Made by a program: the position numbers and the translations under genes
The notes under the pieces: model-generated
Database searches by the model: none
What the model was told of the DNA's origin: nothing
What the model saw: only the letters and a program-made list of their open reading frames with translations
In this document: piece after piece, positions 9,001-14,482 of the stretch
Position numbering within the stretch: the stretch's first letter is position 1
Layout: each line of letters begins with the position of its first letter
NCBI GenBank assembly: GCA_017940565.1
Contig: JAGAYH010000052.1
Location: forward strand, 1-49,142
Source: Bacteroidaceae bacterium
GTDB lineage: Bacteria > Bacteroidota > Bacteroidia > Bacteroidales > Bacteroidaceae
Length of the DNA stretch: 49,142 bases
Direction: 5' to 3'

Positions 9001-9702
9001 GTGGGCGGAACACATACGAACACCACCGCCGATGGTTGCAAGTTTAAGTTGTATCAGATGAATGAAAACGACTGCCTGGAGATTACTCAGGAACAGGTAA
9101 CCGAAGGCAACAACTACTTCTCTTCTGAAGGTCTGGCAACGCAGACGGCGTTTGCTTATGACCTGGCACCTGCCAATACGCCGTTCCTGGTGGATGTGGA
9201 GCAAGGCAGTGAAGAAGACGGTACCATCTTCGTGGTGGCTCAGGAAGGTGCTCTGGTTAAGGCTACCAGCGCCATGGGCAGCGACTACACCTTCACGGGT
9301 GAAACGGGTAACGGTACTTACCTCGGTAACGCCATCTCGTTCACGAACCACGGCGGTTTTGCCGGTACTATCCTGGACGTAGCCGGTCACAATCAGGGCT
9401 ACTACTACATTGGCAGAGCCAACAAGTTGGTATGCTCCGACAACCTGCGTGCCGATATGACAGAATTGAAACTGCTACCGTTCCGTACATACTACACTTC
9501 CACGAAGAGTGGTGCCGGTTCGAATGCTCTGATGCAGTTCAACATCGTATTCGGCAAGAATGAGAATAGCGACCAGACGGGTATCAGCCGAATTGAGAAT
9601 GTCAAGGAGAATGGTGCCGTCTATGACCTGCAAGGCCGCCGCGTTGTGAACCCGACGAAGGGTCTCTACATCGTGAACGGTAAGAAAGTAATGGTTAAGT
9701 AA
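6001..9702 (+). CDS. Large secreted/surface protein with Bacteroidetes C-terminal tail
   Basis: 1233-residue protein of unknown function. I place the start at the ATG at 6001 because it begins a clear signal peptide (MKHFTRFLKK, a hydrophobic core, then VQAQ); an upstream GTG at 5935 would add an unlikely extension. The body is rich in Thr, Asn, Ser, Tyr and Gly and looks like stacked beta-sandwich modules, as in surface adhesins or glycan-binding proteins, but no catalytic motif is recognised. The last 40 residues (YDLQGRRV, then KGLYIVNGKKVMVK) form the short tail common on secreted Prevotella and Bacteroides proteins, resembling a type IX sorting tail. Codons 400-520 (about 7200-7560) are visibly more AT-rich than the rest, suggesting a recombined segment. 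A 62-residue ORF follows after 19 nt. Confidence 0.85.
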   Translation: MKHFTRFLKKGMVAVAALLMCAPTLTVQAQNVTVSPSTGSLIAALTTGSESGFEAGYSAMWRHEQLPLTFTVSDFCNLTEGGEFVQPAGNMTANGNYLVVDGGSSPDSYMCLSLPKGYRFTGYTIVLANNLVGQTVNGTNHGSSAQKIFYETNDLSRHASTTSMDYDNVSDHNQYNTILSEIQANNPNYPAVAKKSNDSYVMPASNETGESNYYTITRTSQSEEDMGNHLYFRMSHSSSSGIYGVTIISFEVYFTAEGTFAADVKPEEIGQARSVVTSPFTTSKIDIGNLTRQTKNGKTYFAYSYQNVRDLVGYTWLYQQDAVADGVPSDVAETKHIYPVKVDGNNLYAFGNDIYYIETPVQVHTQSGLESPVGYRIVGARFNYLWGTATEGETQTLTNYYVTYTSGGTTYYLNDQLHFTTYKFPWLSDGSNLYTGSGDNIRYLACTRSGNSRTVSFSSNPNGYYNLEVFTRNGNTYLGWSEWNTIGGERQGYVIGTTNAGQTVTMQRNNGAPNDAAHVSSETETITTIPAFTPGTYTLNVYDKTGTTIERTIDVTESNAGGILELDSLNNDAVKFSITGLEEGKQALVSVTLEMQALNPYIDKMDIVCHDPDNQLTLSQPFTANDFSVSGGTFTFYIPEDYLDTELTFTFSDLYSHDGDKTYYAGTADQKNGNSRYSFVTSDYFFPVNGNGNDGLYDNAYDPNATYTNKVFTSTAGNIRFKFNNAEDLSNTGAGTASYLEETPFSVAAYLTSTDPDNSGATGEFIDCKLKASDATLKSGIYYVFTADETRYNIAPTKAWQHRYYAFYRMEIELEAKRYTPDLTWTKVYDQSLSVDESGNPVTKSQWGLKLGTKDGNESVTGYLTVKEINDAIAEQIANENIETPESADQILYVDASELYSIVSSTDITLEQLKNTLGANALFYLPANTTSTLDNFAYKTTSGSFRAGKDIVLTDKKPFYAPYDIQVNTANVAKFNREVTVDKYGKTDYVSMILPFGLTTVGGTHTNTTADGCKFKLYQMNENDCLEITQEQVTEGNNYFSSEGLATQTAFAYDLAPANTPFLVDVEQGSEEDGTIFVVAQEGALVKATSAMGSDYTFTGETGNGTYLGNAISFTNHGGFAGTILDVAGHNQGYYYIGRANKLVCSDNLRADMTELKLLPFRTYYTSTKSGAGSNALMQFNIVFGKNENSDQTGISRIENVKENGAVYDLQGRRVVNPTKGLYIVNGKKVMVK

Positions 9703-9706
9703 ACAG

Positions 9707-9713
9707 AAGGAGG
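9707..9713 (+). promoter_or_regulatory. Strong Shine-Dalgarno sequence before the 62-residue ORF
   Basis: AAGGAGG, 8 nt before the ATG at 9722. Bacteroidetes genes rarely carry a canonical Shine-Dalgarno, and other starts in this window are preceded by A-rich sequence, so this supports real and possibly high translation of the short ORF. Confidence 0.6.
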
Positions 9714-9721
9714 AACGCCAT

Positions 9722-9910
9722 ATGAAAAAGATGTATGTAACCCCCGTAGTGAGTGTGGTGAACATTGAAAGCACATCTCAGTTGCTGGCTCATAGTGACG
9801 ACTGGATTAACAGCAAGAAGTTCAAGGGAACGAATTTCGGCAGCGAAAGCAGTTTCCAGAACGACGGCACCTTCGGCGGCCAGAAGTCGCCCTGGGAAGA
9901 GAACGACTGA
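9722..9910 (+). CDS. Small companion protein of the large secreted protein
   Basis: 62 residues with no known domain. The N-terminus (KKMYVTPVVSVVNIE, then SQLLAHSDDW) follows a pattern I associate with many short Bacteroidales ORFs: Lys/Tyr/Pro start, alternating Val/Ile, then Leu-Leu-Ala-x-Ser. The C-terminal half is polar, Gly/Asn/Phe-rich and ends acidic (WEEND). There is no clear membrane segment or lipobox. It is probably cotranscribed with the 1233-residue gene 19 nt upstream. Its stop codon lies inside the right arm of the 91-bp inverted repeat, so the repeat takes part in the gene end. It could be a leader-like or secreted peptide; nothing in the sequence proves a function. Confidence 0.65.
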   Translation: MKKMYVTPVVSVVNIESTSQLLAHSDDWINSKKFKGTNFGSESSFQNDGTFGGQKSPWEEND

Positions 9911-9997
9911 TAAGAAATCACAGAAGATTTCCCGATACGCAAGCGCCCGGCCATTCAGGTCGGGCGCTTCTGTTTAGGGAGGAGAGAGATACTAGAG
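9907..9997 (-). repeat. 91-bp inverted repeat, right arm
   Basis: Inverted partner of 5285-5375. It contains a GC-rich hairpin (stems 9941-9952 and 9958-9969, one G-U pair in RNA, loop ATTCA) followed by CTGTTTA, which may act as the terminator of the upstream plus-strand genes. Confidence 0.9.
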
Positions 9998-10086
9998 ACA
10001 CTTGATGTGCCAGAGATTCTAGCGACTGAGGATCCGACAGGTTTTTGCAACCGGATTGCAAAAACAATGGATTTCGACCCGAAGGG

Positions 10087-10118
10087 TTTGGAAAGAAGTG
10101 AAAGCCGTTGTAACTTTG
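10087..10118 (+). promoter_or_regulatory. Promoter of the permease-fur operon
   Basis: TTTG (10087-10090), 20 nt, TAACTTTG (10111-10118), an excellent Bacteroidetes promoter. The predicted leader before the ATG at 10149 is about 24 nt. Confidence 0.8.
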
Positions 10119-10148
10119 CAGCACCATAGACAAAATAGAAAAAGAACG

Positions 10149-11249
10149 ATGAACGAAATTCTGCATTTAATCAATCAGATGTCGCCCTACCTGCTCCTCG
10201 GTTTCTTGCTGGCCGGCATCATGCACGCCTTTATTCCCAAGCGCTATTTTACCCGCTACTTGTCGAAACCCGACTTGCGCTCGGTTGTCAATGCCGCCCT
10301 GCTGGGCATACCTCTGCCGTTGTGTTCATGCGGCGTGCTGCCCACGGCCATGTCGCTGCGTAAGGAGGGAGCATCAAAGGGAGCAGCCACGTCATTCCTA
10401 ATAGCCACACCGCAGACGGGAGTGGACTCCATCATTGCCACATTCTCGCTGATGGGACTGCCCTTCGCCGTCATCCGACCTATCGTGGCTCTCGTCACAG
10501 CCCTGTTCGGCGGGACACTGGTCAATGTAATTGACAAAGAGAAACCGGAAAAGGCCGAAGAAGCCGAACACTGCTGCTGTCACCACGAGGAAGAGGAAGC
10601 CGGGTACTGCTGCTGTCACCACGAGGAAGAGGAAGCCGGGCACTGCTGCTGCCACCACGAAGCCGATGCTAAGCAAACGACGTTTTTGGGAAAATGCCTG
10701 GTGGCTTTGCGCTACGCTTTTGTTGACATGATAGCCGACATTGGCAAATGGCTGGTGCTGGGTCTCGTCATTGCCGCACTCATCACCGTACTGGTGCCCG
10801 ACACGTTTTTTGCCGTCTTTGCAGACAACACATGGCTATCCATCCTGCTCGTTCTGGCCATCAGTATTCCCATGTATATCTGCGCCACAGGTTCCATACC
10901 CATTGCCGTAGCTCTCATGCTCAAGGGGCTGACACCGGGGGCTGCCCTCGTGTTGCTCATGGCCGGACCGGCTGCCAACTTTGCCAGCATATTGGTCATC
11001 CGCAAACAGATGGGTCTGCGCACCCTCATGGCTTACCTTGCAGCCATCGTGGGCGGAGCCATCGGCGGCGCTCTGGTCATAGACTACCTGTTGCCGCGCG
11101 CCTGGTTTACCGACCATCTGGTCCAGATGTCGGCCCACTGCGTGGAAGGGGCATCGTGGTTCCAGTGGACATGCACCGCAGTGCTGCTTCTGCTCTTGGG
11201 CTATGCTTTCTATAAAAACAGAAAAAAGAAATCATGCACTTGCCATTGA
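10149..11249 (+). CDS. SO_0444/ArsP-like heavy-metal efflux permease (DUF318)
   Basis: 366-residue inner-membrane permease with two blocks of hydrophobic helices (about 10-130 and 185-355). The first block has the family motif PLCSCGVLP (57-65) and the second a similar PMYICATGSIP stretch, as in Cu/Zn efflux transporters called SO_0444 family and in ArsP. The loop at 141-170 holds three CCCHH clusters separated by EEEEAG, encoded by a 36-bp tandem repeat, and the protein ends in SCTCH; both look like metal-binding sites. The ATG at 10149 fits the promoter; an upstream start at 10056 would lie before the promoter. The last 16 nt overlap a Fur-family gene, so metal control of metal export is likely. 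The exact metal is not shown. Confidence 0.87.
   Translation: MNEILHLINQMSPYLLLGFLLAGIMHAFIPKRYFTRYLSKPDLRSVVNAALLGIPLPLCSCGVLPTAMSLRKEGASKGAATSFLIATPQTGVDSIIATFSLMGLPFAVIRPIVALVTALFGGTLVNVIDKEKPEKAEEAEHCCCHHEEEEAGYCCCHHEEEEAGHCCCHHEADAKQTTFLGKCLVALRYAFVDMIADIGKWLVLGLVIAALITVLVPDTFFAVFADNTWLSILLVLAISIPMYICATGSIPIAVALMLKGLTPGAALVLLMAGPAANFASILVIRKQMGLRTLMAYLAAIVGGAIGGALVIDYLLPRAWFTDHLVQMSAHCVEGASWFQWTCTAVLLLLLGYAFYKNRKKKSCTCH
10572..10663 (+). repeat. 36-bp in-gene tandem repeat coding for CCCHH clusters
   Basis: About two and a half copies of a 36-bp unit inside the permease gene, each coding for a CCCHH cluster and the acidic linker EEEEAG. The copies are almost identical at DNA level, so the number could change by slippage or recombination. 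Confidence 0.85.
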
Positions 11250-11665
11250 GCGACGAACAGACACTGCTGAACGCCGGCATCCGCCTTACGGCCGTGCGGC
11301 TGATGGTATGGCAACAGATCCGCCACGCCTTTACCGATGCGTTCAGCCTGGCCGACCTGGAAGCAGCGTTGTCCACCGTGGATCGCTCCACGCTGTTCCG
11401 CACCCTCACGCTCTTCACCGAGTCGCATCTGTTGCACGAAATAGACGACGGCAGCGGGGCACAGAAGTACTGTGTTTGTCACCTCGATGACACGCGCCAG
11501 TGCCAAGGCCACGTCCACCTGACCTGCCGCATCTGCCACCGCACCTATTGCCTGACCAACGTGAGCATACCACAGGTGGCTCTGCCAAAAGGCTTCGAAC
11601 CGGAGGAGACGGAATACGTGGTCAAGGGGCTGTGTCCACGGTGTGCCGCAGCCAAAGGGAAATAG
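11234..11665 (+). CDS. Fur-family metal-responsive transcription regulator
   Basis: 143 residues, the normal length for Fur, Zur or PerR. The N-terminal winged helix includes a recognition segment around SLADLEAALSTVDRSTLFRT (38-57). The dimerisation domain holds HVHLTCRICH (93-102) and a second CPRC (134-137); together the Cys98-x2-Cys101 and Cys134-x2-Cys137 pairs form the structural zinc site. The start overlaps the end of the permease gene by 16 nt, so translation is probably coupled. The context suggests control of zinc, copper or related metal export. I cannot choose between Zur, Fur and PerR from the sequence, so no symbol is given. Confidence 0.88.
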   Translation: MHLPLSDEQTLLNAGIRLTAVRLMVWQQIRHAFTDAFSLADLEAALSTVDRSTLFRTLTLFTESHLLHEIDDGSGAQKYCVCHLDDTRQCQGHVHLTCRICHRTYCLTNVSIPQVALPKGFEPEETEYVVKGLCPRCAAAKGK

Positions 11666-11730
11666 CTCAAAAAAGCGCGCGGCCCAATAATTATTTCCAC
11701 AAAAGGAAGGCTTGTTACAGAATAAAATTG

Positions 11731-11738
11731 TAACTTCG
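11731..11738 (+). promoter_or_regulatory. Candidate -7 box for the DUF3127 gene
   Basis: TAACTTCG, one base from the TAnnTTTG consensus, 25 nt before the ATG. No well-spaced TTTG box is present. Confidence 0.35.
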
Positions 11739-11763
11739 CAATCGTAAAATCAGAATAAAACGT

Positions 11764-12129
11764 ATGGATATCACAGGTAAAATCATTGCCGTTCTCGAGC
11801 CCCGCGGCGGCGTGTCCAAGAGCTCTGGAAACCCTTGGAAAGTACAGGAATATGTTATTGAGACGCACGATCAATATCCCCGCAAATGCGCTTTTGAAGT
11901 ATTTGGTGAGGAGCGCATCAAGCAATTCAACATTCAGGTCGGCCAGGAACTGACCGTTTCGTTCGACGTTGACGCCCACGAATACAACGGCCGCTGGTTC
12001 AACCAGCTGCGCGCTTGGCGTGTTATGCCCGTCCAGACGGGAGCCCAGGATGCGGCACCCGTACCTCCGGTCCAGGAATTTAAGCCGACCGACGACGCAC
12101 CGGTAGAAACCGACGACCTGCCCTTCTGA
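11764..12129 (+). CDS. DUF3127 protein, OB-fold with SSB-like acidic tip
   Basis: 121 residues, matching the Bacteroidetes DUF3127 family. The first 95 residues have the alternating strands of a small OB-like fold (MDITGKIIAVLEP, WKVQEYVIET, CAFEVFGEE, GRWFNQLRAWRV). A Pro/Ala-rich linker follows, then an acidic tail ending DDLPF. That tail closely resembles the C-terminal tip of single-stranded DNA-binding protein (consensus DDDIPF), which recruits DNA repair and replication enzymes. I infer a nucleic-acid-related role. It has its own terminator at 12165-12190 and is probably monocistronic. Confidence 0.85.
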   Translation: MDITGKIIAVLEPRGGVSKSSGNPWKVQEYVIETHDQYPRKCAFEVFGEERIKQFNIQVGQELTVSFDVDAHEYNGRWFNQLRAWRVMPVQTGAQDAAPVPPVQEFKPTDDAPVETDDLPF

Positions 12130-12164
12130 ACATAACACGGCACAAGAGTTGTTGACATATGATT

Positions 12165-12197
12165 TTAGGCATCTCGCAGGAGATGCCTAAGATTTTT
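12165..12197 (+). terminator. Terminator of the DUF3127 gene
   Basis: Perfect 11-bp stem TTAGGCATCTC/GAGATGCCTAA with loop GCAG, followed by GATTTTT. Confidence 0.88.
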
Positions 12198-12207
12198 CGC
12201 TAAAAGT

Positions 12208-12238
12208 TTTGCCGTAGAGGAAATTTATTATACCTTTG
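12208..12238 (+). promoter_or_regulatory. Promoter of tRNA-Cys
   Basis: TTTG (12208-12211), 19 nt, TACCTTTG (12231-12238), ending 28 nt before the mature tRNA. Confidence 0.75.
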
Positions 12239-12266
12239 CATCCGCAAAGCGCGAAAGTGCAATCAT

Positions 12267-12337
12267 GGTACCTTGACCGAGTGGCTAGGTAGCGGTCTGC
12301 AAAACCGCGTACAGCAGTTCGAATCTGCTAGGTACCT
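12267..12337 (+). tRNA. tRNA-Cys (GCA)
   Basis: 71-nt cloverleaf. The acceptor stem GGTACCT (12267-12273) pairs with AGGTACC (12330-12336). The anticodon is GCA at 12299-12301 in loop CTGCAAA. The T-arm contains GTTCGAATC. The discriminator at 12337 is T (U73), the identity base of tRNA-Cys. No CCA is encoded, so the 3' end must be added by the CCA enzyme, whose gene is the convergent neighbour. Confidence 0.96.
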
Positions 12338-12350
12338 CTCCCCATCCCCG

Positions 12351-12388
12351 ATCGCCCCGTTATGGCCGTCTGCCGCGGGGCGATTTTT
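12351..12388 (+). terminator. Terminator of tRNA-Cys
   Basis: Stem ATCGCCCCG (12351-12359) with CGGGGCGAT (12376-12384), 16-nt loop, followed by a T run. Confidence 0.7.
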
Positions 12389-12409
12389 GTATCTTGTCGT
12401 TAAGGGAAG

Positions 12410-13831
12410 TCAGATAAGTTTCATTTCTTTGGCCTTCTGCATCATGAAGGCAAAAGCCGCATCGTGCTCGTTGGGTATGATGCCGTCGAGGATGGCGTCC
12501 TTGATAGCCGTCTTCAGTTCGCCCACAGCACGGCAGGGTGTCAGGGAGAAGGTGCGCATGATTTCCTCGCCGTCAACGGGCGGCTGGAAATTGCGGATGC
12601 GGTCTTTCTCCTCGATATCCTTGAGTTTCTGGCGCACGGCATGGAAATTGTCGGTGAACCGTTGCTTGCGCAGTTCGTTACGGCTGGTGATATCGCTTTC
12701 GCAGAGCGTCATGAGGTCGTCGATGTCGTTGCCGGCGTCGAAAAGCAGGCGGCGCACGGCGCTGTCGGTCACTTCGTCGTCGGCAATGGCGATGGGCCGC
12801 ATGTGGAGCGCCACGAGTTTCCGCACATACTTCATGCGTTCGTCAACGGGCAACTTCAGACGCCGGAAGATGCGCGGCACCATACGTTCGCCGACAATGT
12901 TGTGATTGTAGAACGTCCATCCGGCCTGCGGGCTGAAGGCCTTGCAGGCGGGTTTCCCCACGTCGTGGAGCAGGGCCGCCCAGCGCAGCCAGAGGTTGTC
13001 GGAGCGGCGGGCCACATTGTCGAGCACTTCGAGCGTGTGGTAGAAGATATCCTTATGGCTTTGGCCGTTACACGTGGAACGGCCTTCGAGGGCAGCCACT
13101 TCGGGCAGGACGAGCCTCAGGAGGCCACAGCGTTGCAGATCGACGAAACCCTTGGAGGGCACGGGTGAGGCCATGATTTTGTTAAGCTCAGTGGCGATAC
13201 GCTCGCCGCTGATTATTTTTATACGCTCGCAGTTGCGTTCCAGAGCGTTGAAGGTTTCGTCGTCAATAAAGAAATTGAGCTGTGTGGCAAAGCGGATGCA
13301 CCGCAACATGCGCAGGGGGTCGTCGCTGAAAGTGATGTCCGGGTCGAGCGGCGTGCGTATGATGCCGTCTTCAAGGTCATAGAGGCCGTCGAAGACATCG
13401 ATGAGTTCACCGAAGCGGCTTTCATTGAGGCAAAGCCCCATGGCATTGATGGTGAAGTCGCGCCGGTTGAGGTCGTCCTCAAGGGTGCCGTCTTCCACGA
13501 TGGGCTTGCGCGAGTCGCGTTGGTAGCTCTCGCGCCGTGCTCCGACAAATTCTATCTCCATGCCCTGCCACTTCACCTGGGCCGTGCCGAAGTTGGCATA
13601 GACGGCCACGTGCCTGTGGCCGACAGCCTCGGCAAAACGCCGGCCCATCTCCACGCCGCTGCCCACGACGACGACGTCGACATCGTTGGAAGGGCGCTCC
13701 AGAAAGAGGTCACGCACGAAACCACCGATGACATAGCACTCGTAACCCAGCGCGTCGGCCGTTTGGCCCAGCGTGTGGAAGAGCGGCGTGTCGATTTTGG
13801 CCACCAATTCGTCGTGAGAAAGTATTTTCAT
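12410..13831 (-). CDS. cca: CCA tRNA nucleotidyltransferase with HD domain
   Basis: 473-residue class II enzyme that adds or repairs the CCA end of tRNAs. The N-terminal polymerase-beta-like domain has GGFVRD and the metal-binding NDVDVVVV. The neck and body follow (GTLEDDLNRRDFTINAM, then DPLRMLRCIRFATQL). The C-terminal half is an HD domain (LRWAALLHDVGKP), as in many bacterial forms with added phosphohydrolase activity. I start at the ATG at 13831 (MKILSHDEL) because the upstream 12 codons overlap the promoter region. The gene converges on the tRNA-Cys locus, whose product lacks an encoded CCA. Confidence 0.94.
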   Translation of the reverse strand: MKILSHDELVAKIDTPLFHTLGQTADALGYECYVIGGFVRDLFLERPSNDVDVVVVGSGVEMGRRFAEAVGHRHVAVYANFGTAQVKWQGMEIEFVGARRESYQRDSRKPIVEDGTLEDDLNRRDFTINAMGLCLNESRFGELIDVFDGLYDLEDGIIRTPLDPDITFSDDPLRMLRCIRFATQLNFFIDDETFNALERNCERIKIISGERIATELNKIMASPVPSKGFVDLQRCGLLRLVLPEVAALEGRSTCNGQSHKDIFYHTLEVLDNVARRSDNLWLRWAALLHDVGKPACKAFSPQAGWTFYNHNIVGERMVPRIFRRLKLPVDERMKYVRKLVALHMRPIAIADDEVTDSAVRRLLFDAGNDIDDLMTLCESDITSRNELRKQRFTDNFHAVRQKLKDIEEKDRIRNFQPPVDGEEIMRTFSLTPCRAVGELKTAIKDAILDGIIPNEHDAAFAFMMQKAKEMKLI

Positions 13832-13856
13832 TGCCTGGCACTCGATATTTCTCATA

Positions 13857-13894
13857 CAAAAGTACAACTTTCAACGCATAAATTTGTACTTTTG
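13857..13894. promoter_or_regulatory. Symmetrical divergent promoter of cca and the small lipoprotein
   Basis: A perfect 11-bp inverted repeat, CAAAAGTACAA (13857-13867) and TTGTACTTTTG (13884-13894). Each half contains TACTTTTG, a TAnnTTTG box, reading outward to cca (minus) and to the lipoprotein gene (plus). Leaders would be about 18-19 nt on both sides. Confidence 0.6.
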
Positions 13895-13918
13895 CCCGAC
13901 AACATTAAGAAAACAGCC

Positions 13919-14308
13919 ATGAATAAACTGATTTCACTGCTATTGGGCTCTCTCCTGCTCCTTGCCTGCAGCAACCGTGAGCAAGCGCCCGAAGCCGAGG
14001 GGCAGCAATGCCTTGCCCGGGCCCGTGTGGCTCTGATGAACAACGACTATGCCTCGGCCAAGGCTCAAATCGACACCCTCCGCAACCGTTATCCCCGTGC
14101 CCTCCGTGCCAGAGCCGAAGGCATCCTCTTGCTCGACTCCATCTGTCTGGCCGAAGCCCACAGCGAGCTCGACAGCCTGCGCCGCTTCAGCGAGACGGCG
14201 CAGTTAGACCGCATCGGCCGCGACTCGGTGGACTACAACCTGGACGTGCTGACACAGAAGGTGCGGTTCTTCGAGAAGAAACTCTCCATAGACAAAGAAA
14301 AGCGCTAA
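13919..14308 (+). CDS. Small helical lipoprotein of unknown function
   Basis: 129 residues. A lipoprotein signal ends at LLLLACS (Cys17). The mature part is helical: CLARARVALMNNDYASAKAQ looks like one TPR-type helical hairpin, and the rest (about 75-125) is a charged coiled-coil-like stretch. Many Bacteroidales genomes hold such short lipoproteins with a tetratricopeptide-like start. No catalytic motif is seen. It is expressed divergently from cca through a symmetrical promoter region. Confidence 0.8.
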   Translation: MNKLISLLLGSLLLLACSNREQAPEAEGQQCLARARVALMNNDYASAKAQIDTLRNRYPRALRARAEGILLLDSICLAEAHSELDSLRRFSETAQLDRIGRDSVDYNLDVLTQKVRFFEKKLSIDKEKR

Positions 14309-14346
14309 CGCCGACAGCAAAATGCCACGCCCGGGCAACGCCAGCC

Positions 14347-14413
14347 CGGATTTGGTGCCGACCAAATCGGATATAAACATGCCGAAAACGGATATAGGCC
14401 AAACTATATCCGT
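14347..14413. repeat. 21-nt-period array in the lipoprotein/rseP space
   Basis: CGGAT recurs at 14347, 14368 and 14389, exactly 21 nt apart, and its complement begins near 14410. Units include the palindromes ATTTGG/CCAAAT (14350-14367) and ACGGATATA/TATATCCGT (about 14388-14413). Confidence 0.65.
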
Positions 14414-14420
14414 CTAATGA

Positions 14421-14462
14421 TGCGCAGGGCGGCATCTCACGGGTGAGATGCCGCCCTGCGCA
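14421..14462. terminator. Large perfect hairpin between convergent genes
   Basis: A 20-bp perfect stem (14421-14440 with 14443-14462) around GG, between the ends of the lipoprotein gene and rseP. It is probably a bidirectional transcription barrier, although neither side has a long T run. Confidence 0.6.
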
Positions 14463-14482
14463 ATGTTCTTGGCCCGTTACCG

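Noticed and set aside
5285-9997. Composite transposon
   Set aside because: The 91-bp arms contain no transposase, and no target-site duplication is seen outside them.
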